DNA of 22,790 nucleotides from a virus. Below are positions 1-7,659 of the stretch, piece by piece. A program made the position numbers and the translations under genes. The stretch spans positions 1 to 22,790 of the IMG/VR virus record IMGVR_UViG_3300021365_002527; one strand, 5' to 3'. A model generated the notes under the pieces. That model saw only the letters and a program-made list of their open reading frames with translations. It did no database searches and was not told the origin of the DNA. How positions within the stretch are numbered: position 1 is the stretch's first letter; each line of letters begins with the position of its first letter.

Positions 1-129
1 TATAAAACCTAATACTCCAATCTGTAAGTATTTTCTATTCTCATAGGGGAACATCACCCCTCTTCTATACCATAGTTTATTGCTAAAAACTCTCTTTGCA
101 TTCCAGTTGTTTACTATTTTAATACTCAT
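1..129 (-). CDS. Hypothetical protein, partial (runs off window)
   Basis: An open frame starts with ATG at 129 and continues without a stop to the window edge, giving 43 visible codons. The peptide is basic and aromatic-rich, starting MSIKIVNNWNAKRVF. I do not recognise the family. It follows the 49-aa gene at 149-298, with a copy of the repeated AACCTTTAAAACAAAA motif immediately upstream of its start. It is probably the next member of the short-gene run that begins at 1240. Confidence 0.5.
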   Translation of the reverse strand, partial: MSIKIVNNWNAKRVFSNKLWYRRGVMFPYENRKYLQIGVLGFI

Positions 130-140
130 AATTATTATTT

Positions 141-159
141 TTTTTGTTTTAAAGGTTTC
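141..159 (-). repeat. Intergenic motif GAAACCTTTAAAACAAAAA, copy 1
   Basis: The minus strand reads GAAACCTTTAAAACAAAAA between the 49-aa gene and the partial gene at the window edge. It overlaps the stop codon of the 49-aa gene. Near-identical copies lie at 530-548 and 1494-1510, and a diverged one at 2066-2084, each at a gene junction. The role is unknown; a regulatory or translation-leader element is possible. Confidence 0.55.
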
Positions 160-298
160 TATTTTTCAATTCCTCTTCAATGTTTTGTTTAAAGACCTCA
201 AGCCAATGTGTAGGCACATTCTCAATACCTCCGCTATTCCATTCAGTTAAAGCAGCATCGTGTGTCTTGAAGGTGTATCCGTTTCTTTCAAATTTCAT
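149..298 (-). CDS. Small hypothetical protein (49 aa)
   Basis: An ATG at 298 opens a 49-residue frame ending in TAA at 149. The product starts MKFERNGYTFKTHDAALTEW and has an acidic-basic C-terminal helix. It has no cysteines, membrane segment or motif I recognise. It sits in a same-strand run of very short genes, 19 bases after the 52-aa gene upstream. Its stop lies inside a copy of the repeated AACCTTTAAAAC motif. The call rests on tight packing and natural amino-acid composition. Confidence 0.55.
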   Translation of the reverse strand: MKFERNGYTFKTHDAALTEWNSGGIENVPTHWLEVFKQNIEEELKNRNL

Positions 299-317
299 TT
301 ATATTATCTATTAAAGG

Positions 318-476
318 TTAGTTATTCCAATAATCGTATCTACCATATTTAACCCATAGAGATAGGTGTCTTACGCTGTCCGTCACAAAATACTTGTGTG
401 TTAATGTATAGCCAAATGGTGTTTTCTTAAACCAATTGTGCTTTCTCAACAAACTGCAATCATATCTATTTACCAT
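318..476 (-). CDS. Small hypothetical protein (52 aa)
   Basis: The frame runs from ATG at 476 to TAA at 318 and encodes 52 residues starting MVNRYDCSLLRKHNWF. It is rich in Tyr, Trp, His and Lys and ends YGRYDYWNN. It is a basic, probably soluble protein of unknown function. It fills most of the gap between the 119-aa gene and the 49-aa gene on the same strand. Its leader of about 70 nt contains a copy of the AACCTTTAAAACAAAAG motif. Confidence 0.5.
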   Translation of the reverse strand: MVNRYDCSLLRKHNWFKKTPFGYTLTHKYFVTDSVRHLSLWVKYGRYDYWNN

Positions 477-529
477 AATCTTTGTTGGTGGTGTTATTCT
501 CTTGCCTCTTGAGTTTAGTTAAAATTATT

Positions 530-548
530 CTTTTGTTTTAAAGGTTTC
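530..548 (-). repeat. Intergenic motif GAAACCTTTAAAACAAAAG, copy 2
   Basis: The minus strand reads GAAACCTTTAAAACAAAAG a few bases after the stop of the 119-aa gene and upstream of the 52-aa gene. It is nearly identical to the copies at 141-159 and 1494-1510. Confidence 0.6.
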
Positions 549-565
549 GTTGTAGTATTGTTCTG

Positions 566-925
566 CTATTCCCACGGATAACCCTCTGTCTCGTCACATT
601 GACCATCAATATCTGTTGGTACTTCAATAATCTCTACTCCGCATCTATCTGCATTGTCCCAAATCATAGAATCATCGCAGTTAAGGATGTCAAGAAGGTG
701 TGCTGCTTCTTCTTGTGTAGTCTCTCTTGTGTTGTAAATTATTAGTGTTCTTTTCATTGCTTCTTGTTCGTTTAACTCTGCGATACACTTGTCAAGATAA
801 TCCTGACTTGCTGATGGTCTTCCGAACTTTAATTCAGCAAACAATTCTTGTAGCGTGTGTTCCGCAGGATTTGATAATGGGTTCTTGTGTTCCATTTCTT
901 TTTTCATTTCATTTTTTGTTTTCAT
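566..925 (-). CDS. Hypothetical protein (119 aa)
   Basis: This encodes a 119-residue acidic protein. The N-terminal 20 residues are charged and Met-rich (MKTKNEMKKEMEHKN), so the true start may be an internal Met at residue 7 or 11. The body has a stretch resembling a compact alpha/beta fold (RTLIIYNTRETTQEEAA) and a very acidic C-terminus ending in GYPWE. I do not recognise the family. It is the second gene of the transcription unit that starts at the promoter near 1290. Its leader shares the sequence ATACATAAATAAACA with the leader of the gene before it. Confidence 0.6.
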   Translation of the reverse strand: MKTKNEMKKEMEHKNPLSNPAEHTLQELFAELKFGRPSASQDYLDKCIAELNEQEAMKRTLIIYNTRETTQEEAAHLLDILNCDDSMIWDNADRCGVEIIEVPTDIDGQCDETEGYPWE

Positions 926-988
926 TTCTGTATTTGTTTATTTATGTATTTTTTTCCACCACTTAACCGCAGGCAGATACTCGGTTTA

Positions 989-1240
989 TTAGAATTGTAG
1001 ACGTTCAAACGTCTTACCATTTTCAGTCATAACGTAGTAGTGAGTGTCTTTGTGAAGAGTAAAAAACTTTCCATCTTCATCAGATATAATTCCATCTGCT
1101 CCCTCAGGTGTTACCTGATGCATATTGCAGAAGTCTTGAAATTCTTTGGGATTGTAGAGTTTACTCATAACTGAGTAGTTGTCCCCTAATTCGTAATTGC
1201 GGGTGATTCGACCCTCGTCAATCATTCTAAGTATAAACAT
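989..1240 (-). CDS. Hypothetical protein (83 aa)
   Basis: This 83-residue protein starts MFILRMIDEGRITRNYELG and has an alternating charged and aromatic pattern suggesting a small beta-rich fold. No catalytic motif is visible. It is the first gene after the terminator-promoter element at 1279-1314, so it should be expressed from its own promoter. The leader of about 38 nt is A/T-rich with no Shine-Dalgarno sequence, as is normal in Bacteroidota. The function is unknown. Confidence 0.65.
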   Translation of the reverse strand: MFILRMIDEGRITRNYELGDNYSVMSKLYNPKEFQDFCNMHQVTPEGADGIISDEDGKFFTLHKDTHYYVMTENGKTFERLQF

Positions 1241-1278
1241 AGTGTTTAAATTTATGTATGTGTTTATTTATGTATACT

Positions 1279-1310
1279 TAAATATACGAAAAAAGGATTG
1301 GAAATCCAAC
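1279..1310 (-). promoter_or_regulatory. Bacteroidota-type promoter overlapping a terminator
   Basis: On the minus strand a GTTG box is followed by exactly 20 nt and then TATATTTA, close to the Bacteroidota -33/-7 consensus (TTTG, N19-21, TAnnTTTG). The 20-nt spacer is mostly the 3' arm and T-tract of the terminator hairpin at 1287-1314. It should drive the 83-aa gene and the short genes after it. Confidence 0.65.
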
Positions 1311-1314
1311 CCTT
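1287..1314 (-). terminator. Intrinsic terminator
   Basis: The minus strand forms a 10-bp stem (AAGGGTTGGA with TCCAATCCTT, one G-U pair, 2-base loop) followed by TTTTTTCG. It lies just after the 49-aa zinc-ribbon gene and should end that transcript. Confidence 0.75.
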
Positions 1315-1339
1315 TCTTTAAATTTATTTACCTTTGGTG

Positions 1340-1489
1340 TTAAAGTCCTATGTACTCTTTCTTACATTTTGAACATTCGTAAATGTCCATATGAGTGTGT
1401 AGTCTTGTAATGTGTACATCAGTGTTCTTCATAGGTGCTTTGCAGCAATCACTCTTTGGTCGTAACCAATTGATAATTTTACTAATCAT
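1340..1489 (-). CDS. Small zinc-ribbon-like protein (49 aa)
   Basis: The ATG at 1489 opens a 49-residue frame ending at 1340. The protein carries two cysteine pairs: Cys15-Cys16 (SDCCKAPM) and Cys39/Cys42 (YECSKCKKEY), with several His residues between. This arrangement suggests a single zinc-ribbon, but the first pair is CC, not CxxC. Small zinc-ribbon proteins are common in phages and often bind nucleic acid or RNA polymerase; that role is inference. It is the last gene before the terminator at 1287-1314 and is preceded by the motif at 1494-1510. Confidence 0.65.
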   Translation of the reverse strand: MISKIINWLRPKSDCCKAPMKNTDVHITRLHTHMDIYECSKCKKEYIGL

Positions 1490-1493
1490 CTTT

Positions 1494-1510
1494 CTTTTGT
1501 TTTAAAGGTT
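1494..1510 (-). repeat. Intergenic motif AACCTTTAAAACAAAAG, copy 3
   Basis: The minus strand reads AACCTTTAAAACAAAAG directly upstream of the ATG of the zinc-ribbon gene at 1489, leaving only a 4-base gap. This position in the leader argues for a role in initiation or transcription. Confidence 0.6.
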
Positions 1511-1634
1511 AATGAGTGCAATCATTACAAGTTGCAATCACAGTAAAAAAGCCTGTCGGGAGATAAGTTTTTCTATTAAGAGTTTTATTGAGTTTAAAAA
1601 AATCTACTATAGACGTCTTCAGCCCACTTATCAA
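1509..1634 (-). CDS. Possible 41-aa frame or frameshifted tail of the 111-aa gene
   Basis: After the stop of the 111-aa gene the +1 frame stays open to 1509 and reads protein-like sequence ending KTYLPTGFFTVIATCNDCTH. It has no ATG; the nearest alternative start is TTG at 1634. The two frames meet at a run of seven T residues (minus strand, 1596-1602). Removing one T would fuse this segment to the end of the 111-aa protein. It could therefore be an independent TTG-started gene, a frameshifted C-terminus, or chance. The translation looks better than random but is short. Confidence 0.3.
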   Translation of the reverse strand: MISGLKTSIVDFFKLNKTLNRKTYLPTGFFTVIATCNDCTH

Positions 1635-1929
1635 CTATATTTTTATATTTATCCCCTTCTGCCCTCCAATCCCCAGAGTATTTAGATGGAGGTGGGGTAA
1701 TAAATTGAATTAATTCATATCCATCATCCTTAATAAATTGTTTAATATCTTCTTTAGTTGACTCTGGGTTTTTTTCTAGGTAAGTTTTAATATTGTTAAC
1801 TATAGTGGTTTCTTTTTTGGTTAGGAGAGATATTATATCGTTTATAATATCTTCTTTTAATAGGGATTTATACTGACTTTCAGTAATTATACCAGCCAAC
1901 ATCTGCATACGTAATTGTTCTTGTGACAT
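1594..1929 (-). CDS. Hypothetical protein (111 aa)
   Basis: This is a 111-residue, largely helical protein. Its N-terminus (EQLRMQMLAGIITESQYK) resembles a short motif I associate with several marine phage proteins, where it precedes unrelated bodies. The rest is charged and ends WAEDVYSRFF at a run of seven T residues. It is the first gene after the terminator-promoter cassette at 2013-2063. The leader contains a TTTA-type tandem repeat (ATAAATAAATAAATAAA). The function is unknown. The C-terminus may be extended if a one-base shift occurs in the T run. Confidence 0.65.
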   Translation of the reverse strand: MSQEQLRMQMLAGIITESQYKSLLKEDIINDIISLLTKKETTIVNNIKTYLEKNPESTKEDIKQFIKDDGYELIQFITPPPSKYSGDWRAEGDKYKNIVDKWAEDVYSRFF

Positions 1930-2012
1930 TTTATTTATTTATTTATTTATAAATATAAAAAAAAAAAATCAAAGTTAATTCTTTTTATCATCTCTCTTAA
2001 CTTTCTTATAAC

Positions 2013-2044
2013 TAAATATACGAAAAAAGGATTGGAAATCCAAC
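2013..2044 (-). promoter_or_regulatory. Bacteroidota-type promoter overlapping a terminator
   Basis: The minus strand carries GTTG, 20 nt, then TATATTTA, identical to the element at 1279-1310. The spacer is filled by the terminator arm and T-tract. It should drive the 111-aa gene and the zinc-ribbon gene. Confidence 0.65.
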
Positions 2045-2048
2045 CCTT
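2021..2048 (-). terminator. Intrinsic terminator of the chaperone operon
   Basis: This has the same 10-bp stem with one G-U pair and TTTTTT tail as the terminator at 1287-1314. It lies downstream of groEL and the 85-aa gene and should end that operon. Confidence 0.75.
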
Positions 2049-2057
2049 TCTTCAAAT

Positions 2058-2144
2058 TTATTTCTCTTGGGTGTTAAAGGTTTCTAAATCTTTAGAACGA
2101 TATTTTTCAACTAATAATGTGTGATCTTTAGTCGCGGTCACCAT
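2058..2144 (-). CDS. Possible 28-aa peptide
   Basis: A short frame from ATG at 2144 to TAA at 2058 overlaps the end of the 85-aa gene by 17 nt. It encodes 28 residues ending LETFNTQEK. It stops just before the terminator, as a last gene of an operon would. It also covers the diverged copy of the AACCTTTAAAAC motif, so it may only be a reading of that repeat. I list it because overlapping starts are the rule here. Confidence 0.25.
   Translation of the reverse strand: MVTATKDHTLLVEKYRSKDLETFNTQEK
2066..2084 (-). repeat. Intergenic motif, diverged copy 4
   Basis: The minus strand reads GAAACCTTTAACACCCAAG, matching copy 2 at 16 of 19 positions. It lies between the 85-aa gene and the terminator. 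Confidence 0.45.
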
Positions 2145-2384
2145 ATAAACTATAACTTTTTACTGGGGGTGGTTTTACTTCCACTTCTTTACTTCGTATA
2201 ACATACAACTTACTATCTAGGGGAGCAAGTCTAAATTCGGCTTTTTCTCCAGATTTTTGAAACCAAGCCTCTAAAGCATCTGTAATATTTTTATGGACTG
2301 TAGAATCATCAACTAGAGACCACCTGTCACCAGGTGGAACTCTAATTGCGATTAACTCATTATGTTCTTTAACTTCAGTCTTCA

Positions 2385-2385
<1 letters not shown>
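2128..2385 (-). CDS. Hypothetical protein (85 aa) downstream of groEL
   Basis: This 85-residue protein has a Trp-containing charged body and a C-terminus rich in Pro, Lys and Tyr (VKPPPVKSYSLYGDRD). Its ATG overlaps the groEL stop codon (TAATG), so it is probably translationally coupled to groEL. I do not recognise the family. The position suggests co-expression with the chaperones, but a direct role is only a guess. It ends about 80 bases before the operon terminator. Confidence 0.65.
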
Positions 2386-4292
<1,907 letters not shown>

Positions 4293-4296
<4 letters not shown>

Positions 4297-4574
4297 AATC
4301 TAATTAAATTTTTAAGTTCTTCTGATTTTTGTTCAAAACGTTCTACGAATTCTTTTAGTGAATCATAACTTTGAGATTTAGCACTATCACGAGCAATTGC
4401 TTCGATACAAGTACCTAATTTACCAAAGTGACCAATTGTGTTTTGGTACTCTTTACCTGACTCAGAAAATGTTGATTTCTGAGCAATGTAACAATGATCA
4501 TCTAATTGAATGTAATAAGGAGTCAACGCGGGATCCTTAATAAAACGTAAATTTGATTTGCTAGGTTTAGCCAT
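4293..4574 (-). CDS. Hypothetical protein (93 aa), first gene of the groES-groEL operon
   Basis: This 93-residue protein starts MAKPSKSNLRFIKDP and contains a beta-rich section (PYYIQLDDHCYIAQKS) followed by a helical, charged C-terminal half. No known motif is visible. It overlaps groES by 4 nt and is preceded by a promoter-like sequence at 4596-4627, so it leads the chaperone operon. The layout resembles small single-domain phage proteins of unknown role. I cannot assign a function. Confidence 0.65.
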
Positions 4575-4595
4575 AACTATTTCTATTTGTTTATG

Positions 4596-4627
4596 TGAAT
4601 ATACGAATAAAATTGCGCTAGGACACG
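4596..4627 (-). promoter_or_regulatory. Probable promoter of the chaperonin operon
   Basis: The minus strand reads CGTG, 20 nt, then TATATTCA, followed by a 21-nt A/T-rich leader to the ATG at 4574. The -7 box and the preceding TTCG match the other promoters in the window. The -33 box is weak (CGTG instead of TTTG). Confidence 0.5.
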
Positions 4628-4629
4628 CT
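4617..4629 (+). repeat. 13-nt inverted repeat flanking hsp20, left arm
   Basis: The plus strand GCTAGGACACGCT matches the minus-strand GCTAGGGCACGCT at 5103-5115 at 12 of 13 positions. The two arms lie on either side of the hsp20 gene and are GC-richer than their surroundings. Confidence 0.45.
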
Positions 4630-4644
4630 TATTTTATATAACTT

Positions 4645-5049
4645 TTATTTGATTTTAATTGTTTTTGGTTTAGCTTTTTCCGAGATAGGGATAGAAATTT
4701 CAAGTAAGCCATTTTCAAGTTTAGCATCTGCTTTACTTAAATCATACTTAGCTGAGATTTTGTATCCTAGATCAAAGGAGCGTTTTGACAATCCTCTATG
4801 GATAGTCCCAGAATGAAGTTTCTCTTCTTCTGGTTTATTATAACTGATTTTTAATACATCATCTTCGATGTCTACTTTAACATCATCTTTAGTAAGACCA
4901 GTACAGGCAACTTCAAATTGAAGGCTGTCATCAGTATAAAAGATGTTTAAAGGGTGTGGTTGTTTAGCCTGTGAGGCTGCTAGATACCCACTTGATGGGT
5001 GAAAGAAATTGTGGAATAAGATATCAAATTCCGAATAGTTTGTACTCAT
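4645..5049 (-). CDS. Small heat shock protein, Hsp20/alpha-crystallin family
   Basis: This 134-residue protein holds unfolding proteins in a refoldable state, usually as large oligomers in the cytoplasm. The alpha-crystallin domain runs from about residue 40 to 125. It shows the VACTGLTKDDVKVDIED entry strand, a HRGLSKRSFDL segment and the signature KLENGLLEISIP near the end. The C-terminal tail has an I-x-I element (IKI), which typically mediates oligomer assembly. The N-terminal arm is rich in Phe and His, as is usual. It has its own leader and a possible promoter at 5091-5121, upstream of the chaperonin operon. Hsp20 genes are common in T4-like phages of marine bacteria. Confidence 0.93.
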   Translation of the reverse strand: MSTNYSEFDILFHNFFHPSSGYLAASQAKQPHPLNIFYTDDSLQFEVACTGLTKDDVKVDIEDDVLKISYNKPEEEKLHSGTIHRGLSKRSFDLGYKISAKYDLSKADAKLENGLLEISIPISEKAKPKTIKIK

Positions 5050-5090
5050 ATCGATTTACTTTTGTGCTGTCTTTAAGATCAGCGATTAAT

Positions 5091-5121
5091 TAAAAATATA
5101 ACAGCGTGCCCTAGCTACAAT
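5091..5121 (-). promoter_or_regulatory. Possible promoter of hsp20
   Basis: The minus strand has ATTG, 19 nt, then TATTTTTA, or alternatively TATATTTT two bases upstream with a 17-nt spacer. It is about 40 bases before the hsp20 ATG. The fit to the Bacteroidota pattern is moderate. Confidence 0.4.
5103..5115 (-). repeat. 13-nt inverted repeat flanking hsp20, right arm
   Basis: The minus strand GCTAGGGCACGCT matches the plus-strand arm at 4617-4629 with one mismatch. It lies in the spacer of the possible hsp20 promoter. Confidence 0.45.
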
Positions 5122-5122
5122 G

Positions 5123-5770
5123 TTATTTTGTTATACGTATGTCAAGTTTTTTTCTATTTACAAAAAACATATCACTTTGATTGAGTTTATCATCCCAGTA
5201 GTAAAAACTACCAATATCAAATAAATCAAATCCTAAATTATATAAGTAAGAAATAATCTCACTTGCTTGAGGAGCCCCTTTATTATAATCTAACATTTCT
5301 ACTTCTAGTTGTAGAATTGTAGTGTTTTGAATTGTGTCTAAACCTCCTTTAATGATGTCAAGTTCAGCACCTTGAACATCCATTTTAATAAAATCAAATT
5401 GTTGATCTATAGAATCTAAAGTTTTAACTGGTAGGGTAATGCCTACACTATTATCGTAAAATTCAGTTTGTTCTTTATACATTGAGGCTCCCGTACAATA
5501 TGGATCTGAGGGGCTAATATAAAATTGGGTTGTTCCTTCTTCTTTACCCAAACATGAGATAATAGAATTAGGGTTTACTCTACTTAACTTAGTAGTACAT
5601 TTAGGATTAGCTTCAACACTTAATACCTCTGAATTGGGGTATATAGATTTAATTGTTTTGTACCAATTCCCAACGTGGGCACCAATATCTAAGATTTTGG
5701 TTGGGGTGAAATTATGTTTATCACGTAATACCTCGTATCTACTATATACAAAATCATTTACTCCCCACAT
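5123..5770 (-). CDS. FkbM-family SAM-dependent methyltransferase
   Basis: This 215-residue protein has a Rossmann methyltransferase core: motif I ILDIGAHVGNW at 26-36, the acidic loop VEANP at 52-56, and the FkbM hallmark FIKMDVQGAELDIIKGG near 127-143. FkbM enzymes are O-methyltransferases that usually act on sugars or small molecules. In phages they may modify surface glycans or nucleobase sugars, but the substrate cannot be read from the sequence. The C-terminal part is aromatic-rich (YYWDD). Its ATG overlaps the stop of the clamp gene, so it is co-transcribed with the replication genes, an odd partnership for this family. Confidence 0.88.
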   Translation of the reverse strand: MWGVNDFVYSRYEVLRDKHNFTPTKILDIGAHVGNWYKTIKSIYPNSEVLSVEANPKCTTKLSRVNPNSIISCLGKEEGTTQFYISPSDPYCTGASMYKEQTEFYDNSVGITLPVKTLDSIDQQFDFIKMDVQGAELDIIKGGLDTIQNTTILQLEVEMLDYNKGAPQASEIISYLYNLGFDLFDIGSFYYWDDKLNQSDMFFVNRKKLDIRITK

Positions 5771-6510
5771 TATATATCTGCTTTTCTAACTACGTAATAA
5801 TAACTATTCCAACCCTCACCTTCAAATTCGAATTTTACATACCCTTTAGTATTAACCTTCATAGTTGCTTTAGTAGCATCTTTATTGTTATTAAGGATAG
5901 TTTTAAACATTGCTGAATTAAAGGGTAATTCAGTCCCATAAGGAACATTATCTAATGTTGTATTAGGTACTTGATAATCAATTTTATTTGTGTGATTAGA
6001 AACATCACCAAAGGATAAAACTAATACATCTTGTAGATCTAAATCTTTATCAATATTAATTACTACATTATCACTTTCAAGTGCGTTGTGTGCTTTAATA
6101 ATAGCTGAGATGCTTTCTGAATCTAGTTCACTAACAATTTCATATTCTCCTGATTCAGTAATATCACCTACACTTGAAATAAGTAATAAATCCGTTAATG
6201 AAAAATTCAGAGTATAATTCATATCTGAAATGATGAGTTTAGTAAATACTTTTTGTGTCTTTTCTAACTCTAAAAATAATTCACCACTAGTAACCCCTAA
6301 TAATTTATTTAATTTTGAGGTATCATATACCGCCATTTCACCATTTTCTAGCGGGAAATTCGTGTGATTAACATGTCCAATCATGTCTTTATTGGGCGAT
6401 TGGAAATCTATATCTAACGCGTTATCTTCAATAGTCCATTTAACAGATTCTACTAATCCATTTAAGTGGTATTTTCCAATAACTGATTGTAAGTCGTGTT
6501 TGCTTATCAT
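5770..6510 (-). CDS. Sliding clamp, T4 gp45-like DNA polymerase processivity factor
   Basis: This 246-residue protein matches a T4 gp45-type clamp in length and pattern. It has a first-domain segment MAVYDTSKLNKLLG, similar in spacing to the gp45 VAIYDLNGFLGIL region, and a C-terminal GYVKFEFEGEGWNSYYYVV segment, similar to KFEGEHANYVVAL. As in gp45, sequence identity is low and the body is beta-rich with few motifs. The clamp would encircle DNA as a trimer and tether the polymerase. It follows the C-terminal polymerase piece directly, which strongly supports the assignment. The clamp-loader genes are not visible in this window. Confidence 0.82.
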   Translation of the reverse strand: MISKHDLQSVIGKYHLNGLVESVKWTIEDNALDIDFQSPNKDMIGHVNHTNFPLENGEMAVYDTSKLNKLLGVTSGELFLELEKTQKVFTKLIISDMNYTLNFSLTDLLLISSVGDITESGEYEIVSELDSESISAIIKAHNALESDNVVINIDKDLDLQDVLVLSFGDVSNHTNKIDYQVPNTTLDNVPYGTELPFNSAMFKTILNNNKDATKATMKVNTKGYVKFEFEGEGWNSYYYVVRKADI

Positions 6511-6511
6511 A

Positions 6512-7441
6512 TTAAAAACTAAAAATTAGATTTCGGTATGGGTTCATGTTTAATTCCCACCCTAAATCGTTATAAAACCCTTGTAATTTACTTTCTAAAA
6601 TAGATTCAAATGCTCTATTTTTATCAGCATACTTATCCAATAATGTAATGATTTTCTCTGGGATATCAAAATCTAAGAACGCAAGAGCATCAATTTTGTA
6701 TGGATTTTCTTTTAAATAAATCCACTTAACTTTATCACCTTGAGTAATTTTAGAATGTTGTTTATCTAACTTCCAAAATGTAAGTAAATCATTGTACTTA
6801 ATAGCTGCTTTTACTGGGGCAGGAGCACCTTGATTAATAGAAGAAAACATTTCTCCTGGTCTAGGGGGTGATGCTAAGTATTTATCTAATGTTTTTACAC
6901 GAGTAGGATTACCTAGAATGGTAAGGCTAGTATCTGGTGATAATATTTTGGTTCTAAAGTCTTTTAGTAAAGTATCAATTTCATCTTGTGGGGCACCTTT
7001 AATAACTCTCTGTAGTATGTCCTTAAAGAAATTACCAAATATTTTAGGGTAATTAGATTTCATAAATTCTAACCCCTTGATATCTAAATCATCAGTTGGG
7101 ACACCTTCTTTTTTAGTAATCCATTGAGCATATCTACGAGTAGCCCTAAAATAACCAGCACGAATCATACACTCTGTTTTCATCTCAAGTCTATGAGATT
7201 TAACATTAAACGCTTCTAACGCTAATGTATCATATGATTTAGTAATTAAATCTTGGTATATAAGTGCGATTTCCTCTAGTTTTTCATCTCGTTCCTCCTC
7301 TGACATATCATCAAAGTTAGGGTTAAGTTTTCTAAGCATAGGTTCAGCATTGTAATAATTAGAATCTGTATCTACATAGACGCAGTAGTTTTCATCTTCT
7401 TTATCACATATAAACCAAGGTGTGCTTTCTAATTGTTTCAT
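6512..7441 (-). CDS. Family B DNA polymerase, C-terminal piece (palm motif C and thumb)
   Basis: This 309-residue protein holds the missing C-terminal part of the T4-type polymerase. Motif C, YVDTDS, is at 22-27 with catalytic Asp24 and Asp26. A basic RRYAQW segment follows near residue 100, corresponding to the conserved KKRY element of family B polymerases. The C-terminal tail ends YRNLIFSF, resembling the clamp-binding tail of gp43 (FDMFDF). It lacks motifs A and B and the exonuclease, which lie in the piece at 7900-9693. The two pieces total 906 residues, close to the 898 of T4 gp43, so nothing large is missing. Its ATG overlaps the stop of the Smr-like gene (ATGA). The protein must associate with the N-terminal piece to be active. 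Confidence 0.92.
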   Translation of the reverse strand: MKQLESTPWFICDKEDENYCVYVDTDSNYYNAEPMLRKLNPNFDDMSEEERDEKLEEIALIYQDLITKSYDTLALEAFNVKSHRLEMKTECMIRAGYFRATRRYAQWITKKEGVPTDDLDIKGLEFMKSNYPKIFGNFFKDILQRVIKGAPQDEIDTLLKDFRTKILSPDTSLTILGNPTRVKTLDKYLASPPRPGEMFSSINQGAPAPVKAAIKYNDLLTFWKLDKQHSKITQGDKVKWIYLKENPYKIDALAFLDFDIPEKIITLLDKYADKNRAFESILESKLQGFYNDLGWELNMNPYRNLIFSF

Positions 7442-7659
7442 TCACTTATTTGTATTTCACCTAAATTATGAGCTGGAATATAATAAGAATAATCGTGGGC
7501 AGCAAGCCATTTAGTAACTATTCTTTTCATCTCATAAGAATTACCTGTAATAATTCTGTATTGTTTGTAACCAGGTTTTTCCCAAAAGAAAAATTTTATT
7601 AATCTATCTTCTACTTCTTTATGTTTTACACCATGTAAATCTAAACTAGAATTTTGCAT
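7438..7659 (-). CDS. Smr-domain-like small protein between the polymerase pieces
   Basis: This 73-residue protein has the opening LDLHGVKHKEVEDRL at 6-20, matching the LDLHG motif that starts Smr domains. A later IITGNSYEMKRIVTKWL at 37-53 fits the second conserved element, usually TGxG-x-hydrophobic. Smr domains, as in MutS2, can nick or cleave DNA or RNA. The second motif has GNS instead of the usual GxG, so activity is uncertain. The gene overlaps the 86-aa gene by 14 nt and the C-terminal polymerase gene by 4 nt. A mobile nuclease that split the polymerase gene is one explanation; a normal small phage protein is another. Confidence 0.7.
   Translation of the reverse strand: MQNSSLDLHGVKHKEVEDRLIKFFFWEKPGYKQYRIITGNSYEMKRIVTKWLAAHDYSYYIPAHNLGEIQISE

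Larger units (their letters stand above)
1279..1329 (-). repeat. 51-nt terminator-promoter repeat, copy A
   Basis: These 51 bases match 2013-2063 at 50 of 51 positions. The repeat spans the intrinsic terminator hairpin, its T-tract, the promoter boxes and an AAATAAATTT flank. The flanking genes are unrelated, so this is a duplicated regulatory cassette, not a duplicated gene. Confidence 0.85.
2013..2063 (-). repeat. 51-nt terminator-promoter repeat, copy B
   Basis: This matches 1279-1329 at 50 of 51 bases. It separates the groES-groEL operon from the 111-aa gene. Confidence 0.85.

Noticed and set aside
727-966. A 79-aa plus-strand frame opposite the 119-aa gene
   Set aside because: It is a Phe/Leu-rich antisense frame produced by the AT-rich leader and the opposite gene. 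The minus-strand gene fits the operon layout better.
1930-1960. TTTA tandem repeat and A-run as a replication origin or CRISPR-like array
   Set aside because: It is a simple short tandem repeat in a leader, with no spacers, no binding boxes and no hairpins.
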